Shown in pieces: positions 39,945 through 54,300 of a stretch of 64,000 bases of DNA. Position 1 is the first letter of the stretch. The number at the start of each line of letters is the position of its first letter. Source of the DNA: Arenicola marina (lineage: Eukaryota > Annelida > Polychaeta > Arenicolidae); assembly GCA_964019135.1 (NCBI GenBank), contig OZ025248.1, positions 55,111,670 through 55,175,669 of the forward strand, read 5' to 3'. Made by a program: the position numbers and the translations under genes. The notes beneath the pieces are model-generated. The model had not been told where the DNA came from, made no database searches, and saw nothing but the letters and a program-made list of their open reading frames with translations.

Positions 39945-42900
39945 TCACGTTCGAGCATTCTCCACCCCCAAACTAAGGAAGCCCCCGTTCACGTTAGAGC
40001 ATACTCCACCCCCACCGTAAGGAAGCCCCCGTTCAGGTTCGAGCATACTCCACCCCACACTAAGGAAGCCCCCGTTCACGTTAGAGCATACTCCACCCCC
40101 ACCGTAAGGAAGCCCCCGTTCACGTTCGAGCATACTCCACCCCACACTAAGGAAGCCCCCGTTCACGTTAGAGCATACTCCACCCCCACCGTAAGGAAGC
40201 CCCCGTTCACGTTCGAGCATACTCCACCCCACACTAAGGAAGCCCCCGTTCACGTTAGAGCATACTCCACCCCACACTAAGGAAGCCCCCGTTCACGTTC
40301 GAGCATGCACCACCCCCACACTAAGGAAGCCCCCGTTCACGTTAGAGCATACTCCACCCCCACCGTAAGGAAGCTCCCGTTCACGTTCGAGCATACTCCA
40401 CCCCCACACTAAGGAAGCCCCCGTTCACGTTAGAGCATACTCCACCCCACACTAAGGAAGCCCCCGTTCACGTTAGAGCATACTCCACCCCCACACTAAG
40501 GAAGCCGCCGTTCAGGTTAGAGCATACTCCACCCCCACACTAAGAAACCCCTCGTTCACGTTCGAGCATACTCCACCCCCACACTAAGGAAGCTCCCGTT
40601 CAAGTTCGAGCATACTCCACCCCACACTAAGGAAGCCCCCGTTCACGTTAGAGCATACTCCACCCCCACACTAAGGTAGCCCCCGTTCACGTTAGAGCAT
40701 ACTCCACCCCCACACTAAGGAAGCCCCCGTTCACGTTCGAGCATACTCCATCCCCACACTAAGGAACCCCCCGTTCACGTTAGAGCATACTCCACCCCCA
40801 CACTAAGGAAGCCCCCGTTCACGTTAGAGCATACTCCACTCCCACACTAAGGAAGCCCCCGTTCACGTTAGAGCATACTCCACCCCCACACTAAGGAAGC
40901 CCCCGTTCACGTTCGAGCATACTCCACCCCCACACTAAGGAAGCCCCCGTTCACGTTCGAGCATACTCCACCCCCACACTAAGGAAGCCCCCGTTCACGT
41001 TAGAACATACTCCACCCCCACACTAAGGAAGCTCCCGTTCACGTTAGAGCATACTCCACCCCCACACTAAGGAAGCCCCCGTTCACGTTCGAGCATACTC
41101 CACCCCCACACTAAGGAAGCTCCCGTTCAAGTTCGAGCATACTCCACCCCCACACTAAGGAAACCCCCGTTCACGTTAGAGCATACTCCACCCCTACACT
41201 AAGGAAGCCCCCGTTCACGTTCGAGCATACTCCACCCCCACACTAAGGAAGCTCCCGTTCAAGCTCGAGCATACTCCACCCCCACACTAAGGAAGCCCCC
41301 GTTCACGTTAGAGCATACTCCACCCCCACCGTAAGGAAGCTCCCGTTCACGTTCGAGCATACTCCACCCCCACCGTAAGGAAGCTCCCGTTCACGTTCGA
41401 GCATACTCCACCCCCACACTAAGGAAGCCCCCGTTCACGTTCGAGCATACTCCACCCCCCCACTAAGGAAGCTCCCGTTCAAGTTCGAGCATACTCCACC
41501 TCACACTAAGGAAGCCCCCGTTCACGTTAGAGCATACTCCACCCCCACACTAAGGAAGCCGCCGTTCAGGTTAGAGCATACTCCACCCCCACACTAAGGA
41601 ACCCCTCGTTCACGTTCGAGCATACTCCACCCCCACATTAGGGAAGCTCCCGTTCAAGTTCGAGCATACTCCACCCCACACTAAGGAAGCCCCCGTTCAC
41701 GTTAGAGCATACTCCACCCCCACACTAAGGTAGCCCCCGTTCACGTTAGAGCATACTCCACTCCCACACTAAGGAAGCCCCCGTTCACGTTCGAGCATAC
41801 TCCACCCCCACACTAAGGAACCCCCCGTTCACGTTCGAGCATACTCCACCCCACACTAAGGAAGCCCCCGTTCACGTTAGAGCATACTCCACCCCCACCG
41901 TAAGGAAGCCACCGTTCACGTTCGAGCATTCTCCACCCCCAAACTAAGGAAGCCCCCGTTCACGTTAGAGCATACTCCACCCCCACCGTAAGGAAGCCCC
42001 CGTTCAGGTTCGAGCATACTCCACCCCACACTAAGGAAGCCCCCGTTCACGTTAGAGCATACTCCACCCCCACCGTAAGGAAGCCCCCGTTCACGTTCGA
42101 GCATACTCCACCCCACACTAAGGAAGCCCCCGTTCACGTTAGAGCATACTCCACCCCCACCGTAAGGAAGCCCCCGTTCACGTTCGAGCATACTCCACCC
42201 CACACTAAGGAAGCCCCCGTTCACGTTCGAGCATACTCCACCCCACACTAAGGAAGCCCCCGTTCACGTTCGAGCATACACCACCCCCACACTAAGGAAG
42301 CCCCCGTTCACGTTAGAGCATACTCCACCCCCACCGTAAGGAAGCTCCCGTTCACGTTCGAGCATACTCCACCCCCACACTAAGGAAGCCCCCGTTCACG
42401 TTAGAGCATACTCCACCCCCACCGTAAGGAAGCCCCCGTTCACGTTAGAGCATACTCCACTCCCACACTAAGGTAGCCCCCGTTCACGTTAGAGCATACT
42501 CCACTCCCACACTAAGGAAGCCCCCGTTCACGTTCGAGCATACTCCACCCCCACACTAAGGAACCCCCCGTTCACGTTCGAGCATACTCCACCCCACACT
42601 AGGGAAGCCCCCGTTCACGTTAGAGCATACTCCACCCCCACCGTAAGGAAGCCACCGTTCACGTTCGAGCATTCTCCACCCCCAAACTAAGGAAGCCCCC
42701 GTTCACGTTAGAGCATACTCCACCCCCACCGTAAGGAAGCCCCCGTTCAGGTTCGAGCATACTCCACCCCACACTAAGGAAGCCCCCGTTCACGTTAGAG
42801 CATACTCCACCCCCACCGTAAGGAAGCCCCCGTTCACGTTCGAGCATACTCCACCCCACACTAAGGAAGCCCCCGTTCACGTTAGAGCATACTCCACCCC

Positions 42901-45330
42901 CACCGTAAGGAAGCCCCCGTTCACGTTCGAGCATACTCCACCCCACACTAAGGAAGCCCCCGTTCACGTTAGAGCATACTCCACCCCACACTAAGGAAGC
43001 CCCCGTTCACGTTCGAGCATACACCACCCCCACACTAAGGAAGCCCCCGTTCACGTTAGAGCATACTCCACCCCCACCGTAAGGAAGCTCCCGTTCACGT
43101 TCGAGCATACTCCACCCCCACACTAAGGAAGCCCCCGTTCACGTTAGAGCATACTCCACCCCACACTAAGGAAGCCCCCGTTCACGTTAGAGCATACTCC
43201 ACCCCCACACTAAGGAAGCCGCCGTTCAGGTTAGAGCATACTCCACCCCCACACTAAGAAACCCCTCGTTCACGTTCGAGCATACTCCACCCCCACACTA
43301 AGGAAGCTCCCGTTCAAGTTCGAGCATACTCCACCCCACACTAAGGAAGCCCCCGTTCACGTTCGAGCATACTCCACCCCCACACTAAGGTAGCCCCCGT
43401 TCACGTTAGAGCATACTCCACCCCCACACTAAGGAAGCCCCCGTTCACGTTCGAGCATACTCCATCCCCACACTAAGGAACCCCCCGTTCACGTTAGAGC
43501 ATACTCCACCCCCACACTAAGGAAGCCCCCGTTCACGTTAGAGCATACTCCACTCCCACACTAAGGAAGCCCCCGTTCACGTTAGAGCATACTCCACCCC
43601 CACACTAAGGAAGCCCCCGTTCACGTTCGAGCATACTCCACCCCCACACTAAGGAAGCCCCCGTTCACGTTCGAGCATACTCCACCCCCACACTAAGGAA
43701 GCCCCCGTTCACGTTAGAACATACTCCACCCCCACACTAAGGAAGCTCCCGTTCACGTTAGAGCATACTCCACCCCCACACTAAGGAAGCCCCCGTTCAC
43801 GTTCGAGCATACTCCACCCCCACACTAAGGAAGCTCCCGTTCAAGTTCGAGCATACTCCACCCCCACACTAAGGAAACCCCCGTTCACGTTAGAGCATAC
43901 TCCACCCCTACACTAAGGAAGCCCCCGTTCACGTTCGAGCATACTCCACCCCCACACTAAGGAAGCTCCCGTTCAAGCTCGAGCATACTCCACCCCCACA
44001 ATAAGGAAGCCCCCGTTCACGTTAGAGCATACTCCACCCCCACCGTAAGGAAGCTCCCGTTCACGTTCGAGCATACTCCACCCCCACCGTAAGGAAGCTC
44101 CCGTTCACGTTCGAGCATACTCCACCCCCACACTAAGGAAGCCCCCGTTCACGTTCGAGCATACTCCACCCCCCCACTAAGGAAGCTCCCGTTCAAGTTC
44201 GAGCATACTCCACCTCACACTAAGGAAGCCCCCGTTCACGTTAGAGCATACTCCACCCCCACACTAAGGAAGCCGCCGTTCAGGTTAGAGCATACTCCAC
44301 CCCCACACTAAGGAACCCCTCGTTCACGTTCGAGCATACTCCACCCCCACATTAAGGAAGCTCCCGTTCAAGTTCGAGCATACTCCACCCCACACTAAGG
44401 AAGCCCCCGTTCACGTTAGAGCATACTCCACCCCCACACTAAGGTAGCCCCCGTTCACGTTAGAGCATACTCCACTCCCACACTAAGGAAGCCCCCGTTC
44501 ACGTTCGAGCATACTCCACCCCCACACTAAGGAACCCCCCGTTCACGTTCGAGCATACTCCACCCCACACTAAGGAAGCCCCCGTTCACGTTAGAGCATA
44601 CTCCACCCCCACCGTAAGGAAGCCACCGTTCACGTTCGAGCATTCTCCACCCCCAAACTAAGGAAGCCCCCGTTCACGTTAGAGCATACTCCACCCCCAC
44701 CGTAAGGAAGCCCCCGTTCAGGTTCGAGCATACTCCACCCCACACTAAGGAAGCCCCCGTTCACGTTAGAGCATACTCCACCCCCACCGTAAGGAAGCCC
44801 CCGTTCACGTTCGAGCATACTCCACCCCACACTAAGGAAGCCCCCGTTCACGTTAGAGCATACTCCACCCCCACCGTAAGGAAGCCCCCGTTCACGTTCG
44901 AGCATACTCCACCCCACACTAAGGAAGCCCCCGTTCACGTTCGAGCATACTCCACCCCACACTAAGGAAGCCCCCGTTCACGTTCGAGCATACACCACCC
45001 CCACACTAAGGAAGCCCCCGTTCACGTTAGAGCATACTCCACCCCCACCGTAAGGAAGCTCCCGTTCACGTTCGAGCATACTCCACCCCCACACTAAGGA
45101 AGCCCCCGTTCACGTTAGAGCATACTCCACCCCCACCGTAAGGAAGCCCCCGTTCACGTTAGAGCATACTCCACTCCCACACTAAGGTAGCCCCCGTTCA
45201 CGTTAGAGCATACTCCACTCCCACACTAAGGAAGCCCCCGTTCACGTTCGAGCATACTCCACCCCCACACTAAGGAACCCCCCGTTCACGTTCGAGCATA
45301 CTCCACCCCACACTAGGGAAGCCCCCGTTC
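39945..45330. repeat. Higher-order repeat, two copies of 2714 bp
   Basis: The marker string gcattctccacccccaaact occurs at about 39954, 41925, 42668 and 44639, that is at intervals of 1971, 743 and 1971 bp. Copy 1 is about 39.9-42.6 kb and copy 2 about 42.65-45.33 kb. Variant units (ggtagcc at 40675 and 43389) keep the same 2714-bp offset. Confidence 0.85.
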
Positions 45331-46537
45331 ACGTTAGAGCATACTCCACCCCCACACTAAGGAAGCCGCCGTTCAGGTTAGAGCATACTCCACCCCCACA
45401 CTAAGGAACCCCTCGTTCACGTTCGAGCATACTCCACCCCCACACTAAGGAAGCTCCCGTTCAAGTTCGAGCATACTCCACCCCACACTAAGGAAGCCCC
45501 CGTTCACGTTAGAGCATACTCCACCCCCACACTAAGGTAGCCCCCGTTCACGTTAGAGCATACTCCACTCCCACACTCAGGAAGCCCCCGTTCACGTTCG
45601 AGCATACTCCACCCCCACACTAAGGAACCCCCCGTTCACGTTCGAGCATACTCCACCCCACAATAAGGAAGCCCCCGTTCACGTTAGAGCATACTCCACC
45701 CCCACCGTAAGGAAGCCACCGTTCACGTTCGAGCATTCTCCACCCCCAAACTAAGGAAGCCCCCGTTCACGTTAGAGCATACTCCACCCCCACCGTAAGG
45801 AAGCCCCCGTTCACGTTCGAGCATACTCCACCCCACACTAAGGAAGCCCCCGTTCACGTTAGAGCATACTCCACCCCCACCGTAAGGAAGCCCCCGTTCA
45901 CGTTCGAGCATACTCCACCCCACACTAAGGAAGCCCCCGTTCACGTTAGAGCATACTCCACCCCCACCGTAAGGAAGCCCCCGTTCACGTTCGAGCATAC
46001 TCCACCCCACACTAAGGAAGCCCCCGTTCACGTTAGAGCATACTCCACCCCCACCGTAAGGAAGCCCCCGTTCACGTTCGAGCATACACCACCCCCACAC
46101 TAAGGAAGCCCCCGTTCACGTTAGAGCATACTCCACCCCCACCGTAAGGAAGCCCCCGTTCACGTTCGAGCATACTCCACCCCACACTAAGGAAGCCCCC
46201 GTTCACGTTAGAGCATACTCCACCCCACACTAAGGAAGCCCCCGTTCACGTTCGAGCATACACCACCCCCACACTAAGGAAGCCCCCGTTCACGTTAGAG
46301 CATACTCCACCCCCACCGTAAGGAAGCTCCCGTTCACGTTCGAGCATACTCCACCCCCACACTAAGGAAGCCCCCGTTCACGTTAGAGCATACTCCACCC
46401 CCACCGTAAGGAAGCCCCCGTTCACGTTAGAGCATACTCCACTCCCACACTAAGGTAGCCCCCGTTCACGTTAGAGCATACTCCACTCCCACACTAAGGA
46501 AGCCCCCGTTCACGTTCGAGCATACTCCACCCCCACA

Positions 46538-48320
46538 CTAAGGAACCCCCCGTTCACGTTCGAGCATACTCCACCCCACACTAGGGAAGCCCCCGTTCAC
46601 GTTAGAGCATACTCCACCCCCACCGTAAGGAAGCCCCCGTTCACGTTCGAGCATACTCCACCCCACACTAAGGAAGCCCCCGTTCACGTTAGAGCATACT
46701 CCACCCCCACCGTAAGGAAGCCCCCGTTCACGTTCGAGCATACTCCACCCCACACTAAGGAAGCCCTTGTTCACGTTAGAGCATACTCCACCCCAACCGT
46801 AAGGAAGCCCCCGTTCACGTTCGAGCATACTCCACCCCACACTAAGGAAGCCCCCGTTCACGTTAGAGCATACTCCACCCCCACCGTAAGGAAGCCCCCG
46901 TTCACGTTCGAGCATACACCACCCCCACACTAAGGAAGCCCCCGTTCACGTTAGAGCATACTCCACCCCCACCGTAAGGAAGCTCCCGTTCACGTTCGAG
47001 CATACTCCACCCCCACACTAAGGAAGCCCCCGTTCACGTTCGAGCATACACCACCCCCACACTAAGGAAGCCCCCGTTCACGTTAGAGCATACTCCACCC
47101 CCACCGTAAGGAAGCTCCCGTTCACGTTCGAGCATACTCCACCCCCACACTAAGGAAGCCCCCGTTCACGTTAGAGCATACTCCACCCCCACCGTAAGGA
47201 AGCCCCCGTTCACGTTAGAGCATACTCCACTCCCACACTAAGGTAGCCCCCGTTCACGTTAGAGCATACTCCACTCCCACACTAAGGAAGCCCCCGTTCA
47301 CGTTCGAGCATACTCCACCCCCACACTAAGGAACCCCCCGTTCACGTTCGAGCATACTCCACCCCACACTAGGGAAGCCCCCGTTCACGTTAGAGCATAC
47401 TCCACCCCCACCGTAAGGAAGCCCCCGTTCACGTTCGAGCATACTCCACCCCACACTAAGGAAGCCCCCGTTCACGTTAGAGCATACTCCACCCCCACCG
47501 TAAGGAAGCCCCCGTTCACGTTCGAGCATACTCCACCCCACACTAAGGAAGCCCTTGTTCACGTTAGAGCATACTCCACCCCAACCGTAAGGAAGCCCCC
47601 GTTCACGTTCGAGCATACTCCACCCCACACTAAGGAAGCCCCCGTTCACGTTAGAGCATACTCCACCCCCACCGTAAGGAAGCCCCCGTTCACGTTCGAG
47701 AATACACCACCCCAACACTAAGGAAGCCCCCGTTCACGTTAGAGCATACTCCACCCCCACCGTAAGGAAGCTCCCGTTCACGTTCGAGCATACTCCACCC
47801 CCACACTAAGGAAGCCCCCGTTCACGTTAGAGCATACTTCACCCCCACCGTAAGGAAGCCCCCGTTCACGTTCGAGCATACTCCACCCCACACTAAGGAA
47901 GCCCCCGTTCACGTTAGAGCATACTCCACCCCACACTAAGGAAGCCCCCGTTCACGTTCGAGCATACACCACCCCCACACTAAGGAAGCCCCCGTTCACG
48001 TTAGAGCATACTCCACCCCCACCGTAAGGAAGCTCCCGTTCACGTTCGAGCATACTCCACCCCCACACTAAGGAAGCCCCCGTTCACGTTAGAGCATACT
48101 CCACCCCCACCGTAAGGAAGCCCCCGTTCACGTTAGAGCATACTCCACTCCCACACTAAGGTAGCCCCCGTTCACGTTAGAGCATACTCCACTCCCACAC
48201 TAAGGAAGCCCCCGTTCACGTTCGAGCATACTCCACCCCCACACTAAGGAACCCCCCGTTCACGTTCGAGCATACTCCACCCCACACTAGGGAAGCCCCC
48301 GTTCACGTTAGAGCATACTC
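46538..48320. repeat. 788-bp tandem duplication within B block 3
   Basis: Segments at 46538 and 47326 are near copies, including the rare unit with gaagcccttgttcacg and ccccaaccgtaagg. The pair reappears at 57575 and 58363. Confidence 0.8.
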
Positions 48321-51300
48321 CACCCCCACACTAAGGAAGCCGCCGTTCAGGTTAGAGCATACTCCACCCCCACCGTAAGGAAGCCCCCGTTCACGTTCGA
48401 GCATACTCCACCCCCACACTAAGGAACCCCCCGTTCACGTTCGAGCATACTCCACCCCACAATAAGGAAGCCCCCGTTCACGTTAGAGCATACTCCACCC
48501 CCACCGTAAGGAAGCCACCGTTCACGTTCGAGCATTCTCCACCCCCAAACTAAGGAAGCCCCCGTTCACGTTAGAGCATACTCCACCCCCACCGTAAGGA
48601 AGCCCCCGTTCACGTTCGAGCATACTCCACCCCACACTAAGGAAGCCCAAGTTCACGTTAGAGCATACTCCACCCCCACCGTAAGGAAGCCCCCGTTCAC
48701 GTTCGAGCATACTCCACCCCACACTAAGGAAGCCCCCGTTCACGTTAGAGCATACTCCACCCCCACCGTAAGGAAGCCCCCGTTCACGTTCGAGCATACT
48801 CCACCCCACACTAAGGAAGCCCCCGTTCACGTTAGAGCATACTCCACCCCCACCGTAAGGAAGCCCCCGTTCACGTTCGAGCATACACCACCCCCACACT
48901 AAGGAAGCCCCCGTTCACGTTAGAGCATACTCCACCCCCACCGTAAGGAAGCTCCCTTTCACGTTCGAGCATACTCCACCCCCACACTAAGGAAGCCCCC
49001 GTTCACGTTAGAGCATACTCCACCCCCACACTAAGGAAGCCCCCGTTCACGTTCGAGCATACTCCACCCCCACACTAAGGAAGCCCCCGTTCACGTTCGA
49101 GCATACTCCACCCCCACACTAAGGAAGCCCCCGTTCACGTTAGAGCATACTCCACCCCCACACTAAGGAAGCTCCCGTTCACGTTAGAGCATACTCCACC
49201 CCCACACTAAGGAAGCCCCCGTTCACGTTTGAGCATACTCCACCCCCACACTAAGGAAGCTCCCGTTCAAGTTCGAGCATACTCCACCCCCACACTAAGG
49301 AAACCCCCGTTCACGTTAGAGCATACTCCACCCCTACACTAAGGATGCCCCCGTTCACGTTCGAGCATACTCCACCCCCACACTAAGGAAGTTCCCGTTC
49401 AAGCTCGAGCATACTCCACCCCCACACTAAGGAAGCTCCCGTTCAAGTTCGAGCATACTCCACCCCCACCGTAAGGAAGCTCCCGTTCACGTTCGAGCAT
49501 ACTCCACCCCTACACTAAGGAAGCCCCCGTTCACGTTCGAGCATACTCCACCCCCACACTAAGGAAGTTCCCGTTCAAGCTCGAGCATACTCCACCCCCA
49601 CACTAAGGAAGCCCCCGTTCACGTTAGAGCATACTCCACCCCCACCGTAAGGAAGCTCCCGTTCACGTTCGAGCATACTCCACCCCCACCGTAAGGAAGC
49701 TCCGGTTCACGTTCGAGCATACTCCACCCCCACACTAAGGAAGCCCCCGTTCACGTTCGAGCATACTCCACCTCCCCCACTAAGGAAGCTCCCGTTCAAG
49801 TTCGAGCATACTCCACCTCACACTAAGGAAGCCCCCGTTCACGTTAGAGCATACTCCACCCCCACACTAAGGTAGCCCCCGTTCACGTTAGAGCATACTC
49901 CACTCCCACACTAAGGAAACCCCCGTTCACGTTCGAGCATACTCCACCCCCACACTAAGGAACCCCCCGTTCACGTTCGAGCATACTCCACCCCACACTA
50001 AGGAAGCCCCCGTTCACGTTAGAGCATACTCCACCCCCACCGTAAGGAAGCCACCGTTCACGTTCGAGCATTCTCCACCCCCAAACTAAGGAAGCCCCCG
50101 TTCACGTTAGAGCATACTCCACCCCCACCGTAAGGAAGCCCCCGTTCACGTTCGAGCATACTCCACCCCACACTAAGGAAGCCCCCGTTCACGTTAGAGC
50201 ATACTCCACCCCCACCGTAAGGAAGCCCCCGTTCACGTTCGAGCATACTCCACCCCACACTAAGGAAGCCCCCGTTCACGTTAGAGCATACTCCACCCCC
50301 ACCGTAAGGAAGCCCCCGTTCACGTTCGAGCATACTCCACCCCACACTAAGGAAGCCCCCGTTCACGTTAGAGCATACTCCACCCCACACTAAGGAAGCC
50401 CCCGTTCACGTTCGAGCATACACCACCCCCACACTAAGGAAGCCCCCGTTCACGTTAGAGCATACTCCACCCCCACCGTAAGGAAGCTCCCGTTCACGTT
50501 CGAGCATACTCCACCCCCACACTAAGGAAGCCCCCGTTCACGTTAGAGCATACTCCACCCCCACCGTAAGGAAGCCCCCGTTCACGTTAGAGCATACTCC
50601 ACTCCCACACTAAGGTAGCCCCCGTTCACGTTAGAGCATACTCCACTCCCACACTAAGGAAGCCCCCGTTCACGTTCGAGCATACTCCACCCCTACACTA
50701 AGGAACCCCCCGTTCACGTTCGAGCATACTCCACCCCACACTAAGGAAGCCCCCGTTCACGTTAGAGCATACTCCACCCCCACACTAAGGAAGCCGCCGT
50801 TCAGGTTAGAGCATACTCCACCCCCACACTAAGGAACCCCTCGTTCACGTTCGAGCATACTCCACCCCCACACTAAGGAAGCTCCCGTTCAAGTTCGAGC
50901 ATACTCCACCCCACACTAAGGAAGCCCCCGTTCACGTTAGAGCATACTCCACCCCCACACTAAGGTAGCCCCCGTTCACGTTAGAGCATACTCAACCCCC
51001 ACACTAAGGAAGCCCCCGTTCACGTTCGAGCATACTCCATCCCCACACTAAGGAACCCCCTGTTCACGTTAGAGCATACTCCACCCCCACACTAAGGAAG
51101 CCCCCGTTCACGTTAGAGCATACTCCACTCCCACACTAAGGAAGCCCCCGTTCACGTTAGAGCATACTCCACCCCCACACTAAGGAAGCCCCCGTTCACG
51201 TTCGAGCATACTCCACCCCCACACTAAGGAAGCCCCCGTTCACGTTCGAGCATACTCCACCCCCACACTAAGGAAGCCCCCGTTCACGTTAGAGCATACT

Positions 51301-54300
51301 CCACCCCCACACTAAGGAAGCTCCCGTTCACGTTAGAGCATACTCCACCCACACACTAAGGAAGCCCCCGTTCACGTTCGAGCATACTCCACCCCCACAC
51401 TAAGGAAGCTCCCGTTCAAGCTCGAGCATACTCCACCCCCACACTAAGGAAGCTCCCGTTCAAGCTCGAGCATACTCCACCCCCACACTAAGGAAGCCCC
51501 CGTTCACGTTAGAGCATACTCCACTCCCACCGTAAGGAAGCTCCCGTTCACGTTCGAGCATACTCCACCCCCAAGGTAAGGAAGCTCCCGTTCACGTTCG
51601 AGCATACTCCACCCCCACACTAAGGAAGCCCCCGTTCACGTTCGAGCATACTCCACCCCCCCACTAAGGAAGCTCCCGTTCAAGTTCGAGCATACTCCAC
51701 CTCACACTAAGGAAGCCCCCGTTCACGTTAGAGCATACTCCACCCCCACACTAAGGAAGCCGCCGTTCAGGTTAGAGCATACTCCACCCCCACACTAAGG
51801 AACCCCTCGTTCACGTTCGAGCATACTCTACCCCCACACTAAGGAAGCTCCCGTTCAAGTTCGAGCATACTCCACCCCACACTAAGGAAGCCCCCGTTCA
51901 CGTTCGAGCATACTCCACCCCCACACTAAGGAAGCCCCCGTTCACGTTCGAGCATACTCCACCCCCCCCACTAAGGAAGCTCCCGTTCAAGTTCGAGCAT
52001 ACTCCACCTCACACTAAGGAAGCCCCCGTTCACGTTAGAGCATACTCCACCCCCACACTAAGGAAGCCGCCGTTCAGGTTAGAGCATACTCCACCCCCAC
52101 ACTAAGGAACCCCTCGTTCACGTTCGAGCATAATCCACCCCCACACTAAGGAAGCTCCCGTTCAAGTTCGAGCATACTCCACCCCACACTAAGGAAGCCC
52201 CCGTTCACGTTAGAGCATACTCCACCCCCACACTAAGGTAGCCCCCGTTCACGTTAGAGCATACTCCACTCCCACACTAAGGAAGCCCCCGTTCACGTTC
52301 GAGCATACTCCACCCCCACACTGAGGAACCCCCCGTTCACGTTCGAGCATACTCCACCCCACACTAAGGAAGCCCCCGTTCACGTTAGAGCATACTCCAC
52401 CCCCACCGTAAGGAAGCCACCGTTCACGTTCGAGCATTCTCCACCCCCAAACTAAGGAAGCCCCCGTTCACGTTAGAGCATACTCCACCCCCACCGTAAG
52501 GAAGCCCCCGTTCAGGTTCGAGCATACTCCACCCCACACTAAGGAAGCCCCCGTTCACGTTAGAGCATACTCCACCCCCACCGTAAGGAAGCCCCCGTTC
52601 ACGTTCGAGCATACTCCACCCCACACTAAGGAAGCCCCCGTTCACGTTAGAGCATACTCCACCCCCACCGTAAGGAAGCCCCCGTTCACGTTCGAGCATA
52701 CTCCACCCCACACTAAGGAAGCCCCCGTTCACGTTAGAGCATACTCCACCCCACACTAAGGAAGCCCCCGTTCACGTTCGAGCATACACCACCCCCACAC
52801 TAAGGAAGCCCCCGTTCACGTTAGAGCATACTCCACCCCCACCGTAAGGAAGCTCCCGTTCACGTTCGAGCATACTCCACCCCCACACTAAGGAAGCCCC
52901 CGTTCACGTTAGAGCATACTCCACCCCCACCGTAAGGAAGCCCCCGTTCACGTTAGAGCATACTCCACCCCCACACTAAGGTAGCCCCCGTTCACGTTAG
53001 AGCATACTCCACTCCCACACTAAGGAAGCCCCCGTTCACGTTCGAGCATACTCCACCCCCACACTAAGGAACCCCCCGTTCACGTTCGAGCATACTCCAC
53101 CCCACACTAGGGAAGCCCCCGTTCACGTTAGAGCATACTCCACCCCCACACTAAGGAAGCCGCCGTTCAGGTTAGAGCATACTCCACCCCCACACTAAGG
53201 AACCCCTCGTTCACGTTCGAGCATACTCCACCCCCACACTAAGGAAGCTCCCGTTCAAGTTCGAGCATACTCCACCCCACACTAAGGAAGCCCCCGTTCA
53301 CGTTAGAGCATACTCCACCCCCACACAAAGGTAGCCCCCGTTCACGTTAGAGCATACTCCACCCCCACCGTAAGGAAGCTCCCGTTCACGTTCGAGCATA
53401 CTCCACCCCCACACTAAGGAAGCCCCCTTTCACGTTAGAGCATACTCCACCCCCACCGTAAGGAAGCCCCCGTTCACGTTATAGCATACTCCACTCCCAC
53501 ACTAAGGAAGCCCCCGTTCAGGTTAGAGCATACTCCACCCCCACACTAAGGAACCCCCCGTTCACGTTCGAGCATACTCCACCCCCACACTAAGGAAGCC
53601 CCCGTTCAAGTTCGAGCATACTCCACCCCACACTAAGGAAGCCCCCGTTCACGTTAGAGCATACTCCACCCCCACACTAAGGTAGCCCCCGTTCACGTTA
53701 GAGCATACTCCACTCCCACACTAAGGAAGCCCCCGTTCACGTTCGAGCATACTCTACCCCCACACTAAGGAACCCCCCGTTCACGTTCGAGCATATTCCA
53801 CCCCACACTAAGGAAGCCCCCGTTCACGTTAGAGCATACTCCACCCCCACCGTAAGGAAGCCCCCGTTCACGTTTGAGCATTCTCCACCCCCACACTAAG
53901 GAAGCCCCCGTTCACGTTAGAGCATACTCCACCCCCACCGTAAGGAAGCCCCCGTTCACGTTCGAGCATACTCCACCCCACACTAAGGAAGCCCCCGTTC
54001 ACGTTCGAGCATACTTCACCCTACACTAAGGAAGCCCCCGTTCACGTTAGAGCATACTCCACCCCCACCGTAAGGAAGCCCCCGTTCACGTTCGAGCATA
54101 CTCCACCCCACACTAAGGAAGCCCCCGTTCACGTTCGAGCATACTCCACCCCACACTAAGGAAGCCGCCGTTCAGGTTAGAGCATACTCCACCCCCACAC
54201 TAAGGAAGCCCCCGTTCACGTTAGAGCATACTCCACTCCCACCGTAAGGAAGCCCCCGTTCACGTTCGAGCATACTCCACCCCACACTAAGGAAGCCCCC

